From Coemansia sp. RSA 487 (taxonomy: Eukaryota > Kickxellomycota > Kickxellomycetes > Kickxellales > Kickxellaceae), in NCBI GenBank assembly GCA_027577595.1, contig JANBRJ010000100.1, forward strand, positions 1-59,184: a DNA stretch of 59,184 bases, in the 5' to 3' direction. The notes under the pieces were generated by a model. The model ran no database searches and was not told the origin of the DNA. It saw only the letters and a list, made by a program, of their open reading frames with translations. The position numbers were made by a program, and so were the translations under genes. Within the stretch, counting starts at the first letter, position 1. Each line of letters opens with the position of its first letter. This document shows, piece after piece, positions 10,141 to 19,210 of the stretch.

Positions 10141-10166
10141 ATTTATTTATTTATTTATTTATTTTT
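10141..10166 (+). repeat. (ATTT)n microsatellite
   Basis: About six units of ATTT, in the leader region some 55 bases before the GPALPP gene start. Confidence 0.9.
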
Positions 10167-10218
10167 GCTTTTTGTGGTTTTTATATTTCTATATTTTCCT
10201 ATATCCCTGGATAGAACA

Positions 10219-11088
10219 ATGGGAGGCTCAGGAATCGGTCCGCAAATTCCTCCCGAGATAGCTGCAAAGCTTGGTATCAAAGGAGCCGACCATGCGAGCG
10301 GCTCGCCTTCTGATGACGAAAGCCACACTATCCTCCCCAAGAGCAGCAAGGATGGTGCCATAGGACCGACAATGCCACCGGCCACCATCAACGTGAGCCA
10401 ACCACCCTCTACAAACGCTAACAGCAGCAGCGATGATGACGATGATGCAACAGCAACAATCGGGCCATCGGCAGCACTGGCTGGATGCACGGATCTTCAG
10501 GCACTGAACCAAACGCTAAACTCAATCGAAGCGCGCGTCACTAAGCGCCACAGTGATCAAAATCCAGACACACAAGCCAAACGGCCCGACTGGATGCTGG
10601 TCCCGCCAGACTCTGAGACTCGCAAAACCGGCCTGTTTGATGATTCGTGGACCCGTACACCCGGAAAAGACGCTGCTGGATCGGATTCAAGCAAACTTAC
10701 ATCAACCGACCGTAGCAAGCGCAGGAAAAAGCAGGAGGAAGAGCCTATTGAGGAAACGCCCGATATGCGTCGGCGGCGGCTGGAGAGCGAGAAAAAGGCA
10801 CGGTGGGTAGACGAGTACAACAAACGGGTCCGTCCAAAGAGCCTCCTTGAGATGCACGTCGAAGCAAAGCACGGCAAATCAAAGGCTTCAAAGAGAGAAA
10901 AGCGCAGCCACCGCGAACGCCACGGCGATACTGACGACGCTAGCGGTGACGAGTGGAAGCGCCACCGCTTTGACAGAAACCGCGATCTTGGCAACGCGCC
11001 TCGCCGCTCTGATAGCAAGAAACAGCGCGAGATTCTTAACACCATAGGTTTCCTGTCTGACAAGTACGCTCCAGGAAAGGGCGGTTAG
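10219..11088 (+). CDS. GPALPP1-like protein (DUF3752)
   Basis: A 289-residue, highly charged, low-complexity protein. The N-terminus has IGPQIPPEI and a second IGPTMPP, variants of the GPALPP motif. The C-terminus has the DUF3752 signature: a basic region (KRHRFDRNRDL), then KKQREILN and FLSDKYAPGKGG. Between them lie an acidic Ser/Asp tract and an Arg/Lys/Glu-rich helix (DMRRRRLESEKKARWVDEYN) with RPKSLLEMH. Proteins of this family are nuclear, and a link to RNA processing has been suggested; the molecular role is not settled. ATG at 10219 is the first ATG of the frame, just before the first motif. It has no intron. Confidence 0.85.
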   Translation: MGGSGIGPQIPPEIAAKLGIKGADHASGSPSDDESHTILPKSSKDGAIGPTMPPATINVSQPPSTNANSSSDDDDDATATIGPSAALAGCTDLQALNQTLNSIEARVTKRHSDQNPDTQAKRPDWMLVPPDSETRKTGLFDDSWTRTPGKDAAGSDSSKLTSTDRSKRRKKQEEEPIEETPDMRRRRLESEKKARWVDEYNKRVRPKSLLEMHVEAKHGKSKASKREKRSHRERHGDTDDASGDEWKRHRFDRNRDLGNAPRRSDSKKQREILNTIGFLSDKYAPGKGG

Positions 11089-11338
11089 CTTTTATACAGC
11101 TTTCGAAAAGTATAGCATTGAATACGGCTTATTATGTATTAGCTGCCTAACAAAACAAGTAAAAATAAACAAATGCATTAATTGTAAAAGTAAAAAAGCG
11201 TGTTTACATTCGGAACAGTGGCTTGCTCGTTTGCTTGACTGTTTGGTGGCTCTTCTTTTCTGGATGACATTGGTCTTGCTACTCAATATGAAGCACTCCA
11301 TTCCGGTTCGTGAGCTGAGAAGCCATTACATCTAATGT

Positions 11339-11680
11339 TTAACAGCACATTTCTGCAACACAGCAGGCCGCACAGCAGACGGCACAGCACTTGCAGCAGC
11401 CGCCACAACAGTCACAGCAGCCGTCGTCATCCTTCTGAGGTGGAGGCCCTTGGACAACAATAGTCTCTGGTGGTGGTGGTGGTGGTGGTGGTGCATAACC
11501 CTGTGGAGGAGGTGGTGGCGGAGGATATCCCTGCTGGGAGTAGCCTTCCTGATGGTAGCCTGGTTGGGTGTATCCTTGCTGGGGGTAGCCTGGTCCAGCG
11601 TAGCCCTGTTGAGGGGGCTGTGGATAGCCATGCCCAGGATAAGGCGGGAAACCCTTGTCGCTCTGGTAGTTGTCGCCCAT
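11339..11680 (-). CDS. CYSTM-type protein 1: Gly-Tyr-Pro repeats plus Cys-rich tail
   Basis: A 113-residue protein. Residues 10-60 are tandem GYPQ/GYxQ repeats, followed by two polyproline runs (seven and eight Pro), then a Cys-rich tail of about 26 residues (CCDCC, GGCCKCC, AVCCAACC, EMCC). This is the layout of CYSTM proteins: a disordered Pro/Gln/Tyr-rich head and a short Cys-rich module that attaches to or spans a membrane, probably lipidated. CYSTM proteins are linked with stress tolerance in fungi and plants. It is the first of three in the same orientation (next at 12273 and 13215). The poly-Pro part is encoded by a (GGT)n tract near 11469-11495. Confidence 0.85.
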   Translation of the reverse strand: MGDNYQSDKGFPPYPGHGYPQPPQQGYAGPGYPQQGYTQPGYHQEGYSQQGYPPPPPPPQGYAPPPPPPPPETIVVQGPPPQKDDDGCCDCCGGCCKCCAVCCAACCVAEMCC

Positions 11681-12272
11681 TGCTATTCAGGTATACAGTC
11701 CTTTGGGTATTTCAAGCCTAAAAGTATATAGGTACAAATAGTATTATAAAAAAGAAAGTGATGTTAAAGAGAAAGAGAGTCGTTTTCCGCTCGTTCCAGC
11801 CATTTTGATTCTTGTGTCTTTTTGTTTTGGCCAAGCAGAACTTTCTGTGCTTGGCCTTGTTTTCCATTTTCCTTTCCAGCTCTGAAATTTTCGTTTCCCC
11901 CTTCCCCAAAAAAAAAGATGCGGAAAAGGCTAAAAACTTGCTACTGTCCGAGCCAGATTGGCCACTTGATTTATCTACACAGGCTGCACAGAAAGCGCTA
12001 TGTCTGTGGCTTGAGCCGACTGTGTCACCATGGGGTTTTTAATCTTTACAAAAAGGTTCTGTTTGTTAGAAAACAAAACTATTTCAGAACTAAAGTTTTT
12101 ATTAGCAAGGAAAGAAGTGTGAAAAATTATGCTAAAATGAACAAAAGACACCACTGCATTACATGTTCCAAAATGGTGCCTGCTGAGCGAAAGAAAAACT
12201 CGAAATTGCCATTCCTTGGATATAGCCATAAGAAAACGATGCTAGGGCTTTGCACTTGTCATCGCCTGATGA
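11681..12272. other. Intergenic upstream of CYSTM 1
   Basis: About 590 bases, AT-rich, with homopolymer A and T tracts. It contains CCCCT (11898-11902), the core of the Msn2/4 stress element, though inside a pyrimidine tract and so weak. No gene is supported. Confidence 0.4.
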
Positions 12273-12458
12273 TTAGTCGTCATCGTCGCAGCAGCAGCAG
12301 CAACAATTCTTACAGCATTCGTAGCATGCAAATGCACCAACAGCAGCGCAACACCACCCGAACCAGTTGGTTTCCTTCTTAGGCTCTTGTTGCTGCTGGT
12401 AGACAACTTGTGGATGTTGTCCCTGGGCTGGCTGGTAGCCACGGTTTTGGTCGGACAT
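12273..12458 (-). CDS. CYSTM-type protein 2
   Basis: A 61-residue protein: a short Gln/Tyr/Pro-rich head (MSDQNRGYQPAQ, VVYQQQQ), a KKETNWFGWCC junction, then the CYSTM module (CCAAVGAFACYECC, then KNCCCCCC) and an acidic DDDD end. The small Cys-rich membrane module closing the protein is the CYSTM hallmark. A TATA box lies 125 bases upstream (12583-12590, minus strand), which supports a real, expressed short gene. AGGGG at 12510-12514 is an Msn2/4-type stress-element core 52 bases before the ATG. Confidence 0.85.
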   Translation of the reverse strand: MSDQNRGYQPAQGQHPQVVYQQQQEPKKETNWFGWCCAAVGAFACYECCKNCCCCCCDDDD

Positions 12459-13214
12459 TGCTTAGTCTTGCGTACTCTATAAAAATTTATAAATAAAATC
12501 ACAAGTAAAAGGGGCAAAATGTGAAAAGAATAAATGTTTAGGAGGAAAACAGCCTTTCGACTTTGCTGCCAAGAGTGGACTCTTTTATACCAGATGTGTG
12601 ACGAAATTAGAATGCACGGCGGCCATCAAGTCATTCATCAGATTGAAGTGTGCTTTCAAGCATTGTTCTTTAATTGTGATATGGGAAAGTGCAAACCCAT
12701 GTGCAAACGCCTTTTTCTTTGCAGCAGATTTATTTTCGGCTTTCTTGTGTTGGAATTTCCAAACAAAGACGTCACAGTTTCAAGCCTGCAGACCCCCTAA
12801 AATACTGCACTGTTGTAGTCCGACGAGCAGAAAGATTACAAAATCAGAACGTATGTAAATCATCCTCCTTTCTTTACATGGGTTTTGGCCTTGTTACACG
12901 ACATGTACGTCATGGAAGAACTATACTGAATGATTGGCTCACATCAGTCCAATATATTGAGGAAATCCGCATCAGGAGTTGTTAGTTTATTGTGATTTAC
13001 CATCGTCCCTCACATCATCCGTTACTTTCGTTTTGAGCAGCACAGCACAAGTGCTATTCTAAACCATTTTGTTCAACAATTCACGTTTAAAAGTCATATA
13101 TATATATTGCAATTTCAAAAAGCAAACTTGTAAAAAATGGCGAATGTAACACAGCTCTAAAATATAAACACTACGCATTATATTTCAGGGGAAATGCCAA
13201 TGCATTTCGTAGTT
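12459..13214. promoter_or_regulatory. CYSTM 2 promoter: TATA, two stress-element cores, CRE-like site
   Basis: Read on the minus strand this is the promoter of the 61-residue protein. It holds AGGGG (12510-12514), TATAAAAG (12583-12590, minus), GACGTCA (12768-12774; seven of the eight bases of the ATF/CREB palindrome) and CCCCT (12794-12798). These cores are short and common, but their clustering within 290 bases fits a stress-responsive gene. A reverse CCAAT (ATTGG, 12933-12937) is further out. The distal part is also the 3' side of CYSTM 3. No other gene is seen. Confidence 0.4.
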
Positions 13215-13526
13215 TTAGCAGCCACAGCACAAGGCTAGGCAGCAGCCAAATAAAGCACCACCACACATCAAAGACATGCAGTCCTTATTTTGTGGTTGTT
13301 GCTGTTGCAATTGCTGTTGCTGTTGCTGTTGCGAGTAATATACAGGTTGGCCCATATATTGCCCTTGTTGAGGCTGAGGGTATACAGGCTGGCTCGCATA
13401 CTGTACTTGTTGAGGCGGCACGTAATATGGTTGTGCTTGCGGTGGACCATAATACACTTGTTGTGCTTGCGGTGGGCCATAGTACGCTGCTTGTGCTGGT
13501 GGTCCTTCTGGCTGCTTAGTATCCAT
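13215..13526 (-). CDS. CYSTM-type protein 3
   Basis: A 103-residue protein: repeats of YYGPPQAQ and YVPPQQVQ in the first half, a Gln-rich stretch (QQQQQQQLQQQQ), then a Cys-rich hydrophobic end (CMSLMCGGALFGCCLALCCGC). The tail differs from CYSTM 1 and 2, being more hydrophobic and lacking the long CC array, so it may be a related Cys-rich membrane-anchored protein rather than a strict CYSTM member. A minus-strand TATAAAA lies 160 bases upstream (13687-13693). It is encoded in the same orientation as the other two. Confidence 0.8.
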   Translation of the reverse strand: MDTKQPEGPPAQAAYYGPPQAQQVYYGPPQAQPYYVPPQQVQYASQPVYPQPQQGQYMGQPVYYSQQQQQQQLQQQQPQNKDCMSLMCGGALFGCCLALCCGC

Positions 13527-14276
13527 GGGCTTTATTTTGTGATGGCCAAATATCTATAATACGAGATAATATGTGTTTAGCAAATAAATAATAGGACTAG
13601 CAGAAGAAAGAGATACGAGCAGGGCAGACTTTGTTTTTTGATGCTTTTTTTCTCCAAGCAATTTCCCTTTTTGCCATAGCCTTGTATTTTATACTAGGCA
13701 TGTGCAATGGATTTCCTGCTCACATGGATGTGGTATTTTCTTGTTTTTATAAAAAGTAAGCACGTTTTCTTTGTACATTAATAGATTTAAAAGTACAAAG
13801 ATTTATTGCACAAGGATTATGGATATCCATGTATTTATTTCTATTTAACAAGCAATGTATGCCAACAGATGTAAATGGAAACTCTTTCTGTGGAGTCCAT
13901 ACTCTGCAAGAAATCTCTTCATGTCGCCACTTTATCTATCCAAATTCTACTACGATATAAAGAAGGAAATAAGCAAATGTCAATGCTCGGTAAGGACAAA
14001 AACACACCACAGAAACCAGCTTCTACCTACTAAATATACCACCTCTAAGCTGGGCACTTGCCAATGTTTGAAATCGGCATGCGTTTTTGGTTTCCACAAA
14101 CATAAAAGGGAGGTTAAGCATTTTCTGATGCAAATGTGTGATTTGATCCAGAGTGATCTGTAGTTTCAAACTTGTATCATCAGTACGCCCTTTTTTAACT
14201 CTAGCAATTTTTGGCACTTTGTGGTTGCTTTATCTTTTTTTTTTTTTCATTTTAAAATTATTAAAAGTAGTGGAAA
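13527..14276. other. Divergent promoter region between CYSTM 3 and uL6m
   Basis: About 750 AT-rich bases. It contains the CYSTM 3 TATA box (13687-13693, minus) and a T-run just before the uL6m start (14236-14249). A 102-codon open frame at 13855-14163 has no recognisable features and is not called. Confidence 0.45.
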
Positions 14277-14957
14277 ATGCTTTCGACGTCCAGGCGGATT
14301 AGACAGCTGTCATGTCGACAGCTACGTGGATTCAGTTCAACCCGGCTTGTCAAATCGCACATAGGCAAGGCACCAATCAAATACACGAATGAAGTGAAAG
14401 TGGAGCACCTTCCTGAAGCATACAGCAAAACGGATTCGCGGTTCTTTGATAAAACGACGCTACGGGTGACAGGGCCCATGGGAGAACGCACGATGGCGAT
14501 CGAGCCCTTTGTCAAGTTAGATTTTGTCGAACCCAAGGACAAAACATCCGCCGAAGCAGAGTACCAGGTCACTGTATCGGTTGCCAACAGTGAGCTGAAG
14601 AACCAGCGCCAAATGTGGGGCACCACCAGAGCGCTTATCAGCAACTGCGTGGTTGGTGTGACAGAAGGGTTCAGCGCAACCCTGAGGTTCGTTGGCGTTG
14701 GGTACAGGGCTGGGCTGGAGAGCGGGAAATTGGTTTTACGTCTCGGGTACTCGCATCCGATCGCCATGGCTATCCCCGAGGGGCTGACCGTGTCGGTCCC
14801 TGTTCCGACACGTGTTCTGATCAGAGGCATTGACCTGCAGCAGGTCAAGCTCTTTGCGGCAAAGGTCCGTGAGTGGAAGAAGCCAGAGCCGTACAATCAA
14901 AAGGGTATATTCATCGACGATGAGACTATCCGCAAAAAAGACGGCAAGAAAAAGTAG
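14277..14957 (+). CDS. MRPL6: Mitochondrial large ribosomal subunit protein uL6m
   Basis: A 226-residue bacterial-type L6 protein. The first 27 residues are Arg/Ser-rich without acids (MLSTSRRIRQLSCRQLRGFSS), a mitochondrial presequence. Two L6 domains follow. The second has FVGVGYRAGLESGKLVLRLGYSHP and ends with the family signature KPEPYNQKGIFIDDE. It binds 23S-type rRNA near the sarcin-ricin loop and the GTPase centre of the mitoribosome. The single frame has no intron. The gene is convergent with PP5, about 190 bases away. Confidence 0.95.
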   Translation: MLSTSRRIRQLSCRQLRGFSSTRLVKSHIGKAPIKYTNEVKVEHLPEAYSKTDSRFFDKTTLRVTGPMGERTMAIEPFVKLDFVEPKDKTSAEAEYQVTVSVANSELKNQRQMWGTTRALISNCVVGVTEGFSATLRFVGVGYRAGLESGKLVLRLGYSHPIAMAIPEGLTVSVPVPTRVLIRGIDLQQVKLFAAKVREWKKPEPYNQKGIFIDDETIRKKDGKKK

Positions 14958-15143
14958 TTTTCTACAGTCTGCTAGTTTTCAGTGCATTATTTTCAAAAAA
15001 TATTTTTGGACCATATGTTTACAGTAGCGCGGCATTGGCCATGTCTAGTAGGGGTGGTGTATTGCTTTTATATTTGGCTACGAATAATGCTACTAATTGT
15101 ATCGAGATGGCCATCGTTTTTATTGGGAGGGAGAGGGCCGCCC

Positions 15144-16712
15144 TTACATGAAGCGATTGACGTTTGAGTAGGTCATTGCCTTTACGTCTGGATGCGGAGC
15201 AGCGGTGAACTTGTGGTAGACGCAGTTGAGATCGGGGGTGATGCGGATGTACGCGCCCTTGTTGCCGAATGAGTCGCAGTAGTTGGGGGCCGAGAACACA
15301 GTGACCATTTGGCCGTCGTGGGCGATCTCGTAGCCCTCCTCCATCTGCTGGTGACTGCGGATCACCATCTTGAGTCCATTGGCGTCGCAGAACTCCTTGG
15401 TGACGTCGGGCCCGTACTGGATGGCCGTGCCACGCGGGTTGGGCGCCCGGCCCTTCTGCTCCTGCGGATCGGACCACAGCGACTCGCACAGGAGGCTGTT
15501 GAAGCGCGGCTGGTGGAACCGGGACATTTCGCGCAGCTCCGACAGCCGTACAATGCAATCGCCGTCGGGGCTCTTCGAGTTCTTTGCCGTCTCACGTGAG
15601 TACAGGCCGCCGTGGACGACAAAGATCTTGTCTTGGATCAGATGGGCCACGGGGAGAGCCTCGAACGTCTCTTGGAACATGTCAAAGACCTTCTTGCCTT
15701 GCGTCGCGTACTTGTGGCGCACCTCGCCCTCGAACCCGTAGAGCCTGTTCATGTCAACGCTCTCGTGGTTGCCGCGGTTCAGGAAGAACGCGTCTGGGTA
15801 CAGCAGCTTGAGGCACAGGAACAGGACCACCACCTCGACCGAGAACGAGCCGCGGTCCACAAAGTCGCCGTTGAACAGATACAGGAGCTTTTCGGAGGGG
15901 AGGCCATTGAGCTCAAAGATCTTCATCACGTCGTAGTACTGGCCATGGACGTCGCCACACACCGTGATCTCGGCGCCCTCGGGGATCTTGACGTCAACAA
16001 GCGTCGGTAGCTTGCGCAGCAGTCTGTCGACTTGCAGGAGAATCACGTAGATGTACCGCACAGGCAGCGCCTTCTGGTCGCGGAACAGCTCCATCACGCC
16101 CTTGACAAAATCCAGGTCAACATACTCCTCGTCGATCTCGACATTTTCGCCATTTTCCTGGTCCGCCTCCTCGCCATTGCCAGCCTGCTTCGACACCAAC
16201 TTCTTGCGTATGGGCATCCGTGGGCCCTTATAGTCCTCGGGGATTGAAAAGCTACTCAAGTCAATGGTATCAGCGACACGCTTGCGATCGGCTTCACTAT
16301 CAATGGCCTGTTCAAACTGGATTCTCCGGTACAGCTTGTCGCACTCGACGTACTTGCTGCGCGCGCCAGCATCGTTGGGCTGCCGCCTGGTCACTTCGCG
16401 AAAGTCCGAGCGCGCTTCCTTTAGCTTTCCCATCGCCAAGTTCGCCGATGCCCTGCGGTAGTACGCCTTGATGAATGATGGGTCGATGTCTAGCGCAGAG
16501 TCGGCGTCCCCTTTGGCTGCTCCATAGCCCTCGGTGAATAAATGGCATTGCGCCCGGTTGGTGTAAAACGCCGGGACCGTTGGATCCAACGCAATGGCCT
16601 CCGTGTATTTGTCGATGGCCTCGTGGTACTGCTTCTTTGCATACAGTGCATTTGCCTCAAGCTTCACCTCATTTGCCTTCTTGGCTGCATTTGCTTCGGT
16701 CGTTTGAACCAT
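15144..16712 (-). CDS. PPT1: Serine/threonine protein phosphatase 5 (TPR + PPP domain)
   Basis: A 522-residue protein. Residues 12-120 form three TPR repeats (AIALDPTVPAFYTNRAQCHL, ALDIDPSFIKAYYRRASANL), which in PP5 bind the MEEVD tail of Hsp90 and inhibit the phosphatase. The PPP catalytic domain fills the rest, with metal and catalytic motifs GDVHGQ (about residue 251), GDFVDRG, RGNHES, HGG and SAPNYCD. The C-terminal helix ends SNVNRFM. The role is dephosphorylation of Hsp90 co-chaperones and clients. An acidic linker insert (NGEEADQENGENVEIDEE) between TPRs and catalytic domain is longer than usual. There is no intron and the start is the first ATG. Confidence 0.97.
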   Translation of the reverse strand: MVQTTEANAAKKANEVKLEANALYAKKQYHEAIDKYTEAIALDPTVPAFYTNRAQCHLFTEGYGAAKGDADSALDIDPSFIKAYYRRASANLAMGKLKEARSDFREVTRRQPNDAGARSKYVECDKLYRRIQFEQAIDSEADRKRVADTIDLSSFSIPEDYKGPRMPIRKKLVSKQAGNGEEADQENGENVEIDEEYVDLDFVKGVMELFRDQKALPVRYIYVILLQVDRLLRKLPTLVDVKIPEGAEITVCGDVHGQYYDVMKIFELNGLPSEKLLYLFNGDFVDRGSFSVEVVVLFLCLKLLYPDAFFLNRGNHESVDMNRLYGFEGEVRHKYATQGKKVFDMFQETFEALPVAHLIQDKIFVVHGGLYSRETAKNSKSPDGDCIVRLSELREMSRFHQPRFNSLLCESLWSDPQEQKGRAPNPRGTAIQYGPDVTKEFCDANGLKMVIRSHQQMEEGYEIAHDGQMVTVFSAPNYCDSFGNKGAYIRITPDLNCVYHKFTAAPHPDVKAMTYSNVNRFM

Positions 16713-17128
16713 TTCTTTTAGCTAGCAAGCTCTTTTTGTTTTCTAGTGCCTTTAATGGTAAGAACTTTTTTTTAAAAAAGAAATAGAGGCAGGTAAATAT
16801 GCACCAAGGAAATCCGATTTTAAATTAACAAAGTGGAAAGAGAAAGAAAGAAAAAAAAACAGCACGCGATGGACGATCGAAAAAGGGAACTGACAACCTT
16901 TTGTTGACAAGACAGCGACCATTGGAACAGGGGGAGACGGATGGCTGCATTTGCTTCAAGTTATTTTGCTCCCTTCCAGGCATTTTTCCAAGACCAAAAC
17001 GCATGTTTTTTTTTTCTGAGCAGAAAGTCAAAAAAAAAAAGTTCTTGCAAGTCCATTGAAACATTGCAGCTTTATCTACTGTATCATTTATTCGCAACCA
17101 AAAAGAGCATCAGCTTCAAATCCACAGA
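16713..17128. other. PP5 promoter / uS13m 3' region
   Basis: About 415 AT-rich bases with several A/T homopolymers (for example 17029-17040). No gene is seen. Confidence 0.5.
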
Positions 17129-17563
17129 CTAGAGACGCTTGGAGAGCGGAGACTGCAGGACGCCAAACGCCTGGCGGCTAAATGCAGTGTTCGATGCAGT
17201 CGAGTAACGGCGCAGCAGCCGGCCATTGAGTTTCTTTGCTGTTTTTGTGTTATTGCGTGTGTTTTGGCCATGCACAGGCAACCCCATCGCGTGCCGCTTG
17301 CCAATGTACGTTCCGATCTGGCGCAAGTGTTGCACGTTAGCGGATATCTGCCGCTTAAGATCGTTCTCTATCGTCATCTCCGAGAGTACTCCTGATATTT
17401 GATTGAGCTGACCCTCCGTAAGCTCGCTCAGCTTGCATTGCTGGTGAATCGATAGTCGCGAGCAGATTTTTCGCGCTGTAAGTGGTCCGATTCCATAAAA
17501 GTACGTCAGTGCCACCGTCACTACTTTTTGGTCTGGTAGATTGACGCCCAAAAGGTGAAGCAT
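17129..17563 (-). CDS. SWS2: Mitochondrial small ribosomal subunit protein uS13m
   Basis: A 144-residue bacterial-type S13 protein. It has GVNLPDQKVVTVALTYFYGI at the start, the helix-two-turn-helix GIGPLTARKIC, and the conserved tail IGKRHAMGLPVHGQNTRNN followed by TKTAKK. It sits at the head of the mitoribosomal small subunit and contacts the large subunit and P-site tRNA. Residues after about 120 (RLLRRYSTASNTAF) form a basic extension. No typical presequence is seen, as is usual for S13m, which starts directly with the L-G-V-N-L strand. It has one exon. Confidence 0.94.
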   Translation of the reverse strand: MLHLLGVNLPDQKVVTVALTYFYGIGPLTARKICSRLSIHQQCKLSELTEGQLNQISGVLSEMTIENDLKRQISANVQHLRQIGTYIGKRHAMGLPVHGQNTRNNTKTAKKLNGRLLRRYSTASNTAFSRQAFGVLQSPLSKRL

Positions 17564-19210
17564 TTTTTATATATGATTGTGAAGTCTGGATTTGCAAAAG
17601 AGAAAAGGAAAACACAAACGATAACAAGCGCTGATCAAGAAGAGAAAAATCGAATCGCAACAATAGCTCCACATCTTTTTCGTCGTAAAATGATGATCCC
17701 GATTTTAACATTTTGATCGTAATCAATTTGCTATGACCATAACAGTTGCTTCATCATGGTCTGTTGCTTCAAATTGTGCATCTATGAAAACGCGCAGCAA
17801 CTTAACCAGATATATGTAATAGATCATCCACTACAAGCGCCTTCGATCACTTGTACAATGCAAAGCCATTTCAAGACAGTAAATGTAAAGTGAGGTGGGA
17901 AAAAGACAAGGCCGTGAGCCCAACCGAAAAAGATATCTGAGTGGCTCCCTCCAGTGTCTTTGGCAGTGCCAACATATTCAGAATAAAGAAGCACAGATAA
18001 GCAGTGCCACCATCCGGTTTCTATTCCTTCCATTCCCCTTCCCCAAAAAAAAATAAAAACTACCCCTTATTGTAGCTGTCCACATGCTCCACGGACAAGG
18101 CCACATCCGCAAGTGCGATTGTAAGTTCGGCAAAGGAATATTCCACTTTGGTCGTCAAAAGTCCGTATATTCATAATAGATCCTACCACTTGCCATTGTC
18201 AACACAAGTAGCATCAATTTGATTTTCTTTCACTGAATGGAACATTCTGTCTGGAATAGCGCTCTTTCTTCTCTCATTCTCATTCCCACATGTTTTGAGA
18301 CACACAAATATGTATGACATGTCAACAAACATCACCCACCGCCTATGGGAACAGGTTTTTCTTCAATCTCCCCTCATCTGCCCACAAGTGATCGACAGCA
18401 AACAAAGAAAGTGGGTGTGTGGAATTTTCCCGCTATATATGTGGGATGGTTTCCATATAGAATATTCTGCATATACGGTGACATCTTGCAAAGAGCCAGC
18501 GCTTTGTGGCGAATTGGCGACAATAACATCCATATCTCGCTTCGTCGTTTCTTCCAACACCAAAAGAAGGTTAGAGTAAATGGAACCCGCTTTAGAACGA
18601 CTGAAAATGGATACGGCAGGGCGCAGCAAAGAGCGACTGCGGGAACTTTGTTCAGCATTGCCATTGAATTAAGTGGAATGTTGATTTCTTTTCGTTTTCT
18701 GCTTTTGTCACGCATGCAGCAGCGAAAAATGTTTTTTTGCAAGGAACATAGTTTCACTTGCGACTTTTCACAAAGTAACTGCGAAAAAACCCTCCTCTGA
18801 TACTTTTTTCCTTTGCCTTTTTCCATGCATTGCACCACATATATAGTTTTCATATTCCTCAATGTTATAAAACCAGGCTCCATGTAAGCAGGTCTTCAGA
18901 GTTTCTCTCCCTTTTGAGCTTCATCTCTCTTTTTCTTTTGTTCCCTATTATCAAATGTTTCCATCGGACTTCCTACAATTATAGTATCTTGTTTATTTAA
19001 ACTCCGAAATACCCTGTTTTGAGCCTCCTATACGAATAGAGAGGTGCCATGCTCACATAACAACGTCTAATGCCGGCATTGTTGCAGCACTCCTTTTCGG
19101 TAGCGCGATACACGTAATTTCAACATATAATTTGCCTTGTTTTCTCTCTCTCTCTTTCTCTCTCTCTCCCATCATTCTTTATATCCTTTCTCATATTCTT
19201 TTTAATACCC
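17564..19210. other. Long intergenic: promoter of the homeodomain gene
   Basis: The longest gene-free stretch, about 1.65 kb between divergent uS13m and the homeodomain gene. A TATAAAA (18866-18872) and a CT-rich tract (19143-19170, with runs of CTCTCTCT), common just before highly regulated fungal starts, are visible. Its size suggests extended cis-control or a long spliced or unspliced leader. Open frames at 18295-18883 on both strands overlap each other and show no family features, so none is called. Confidence 0.45.

Noticed and set aside
11822-12382. 186-codon plus-strand frame across CYSTM 2
   Set aside because: Antisense to the Cys-rich gene; Phe/Lys-rich at first, then repeats of the antisense CYSTM codons.
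18295-18883. Overlapping frames on both strands upstream of the homeodomain gene
   Set aside because: They compete with each other, have no family features, and lie in AT-rich promoter-like DNA.
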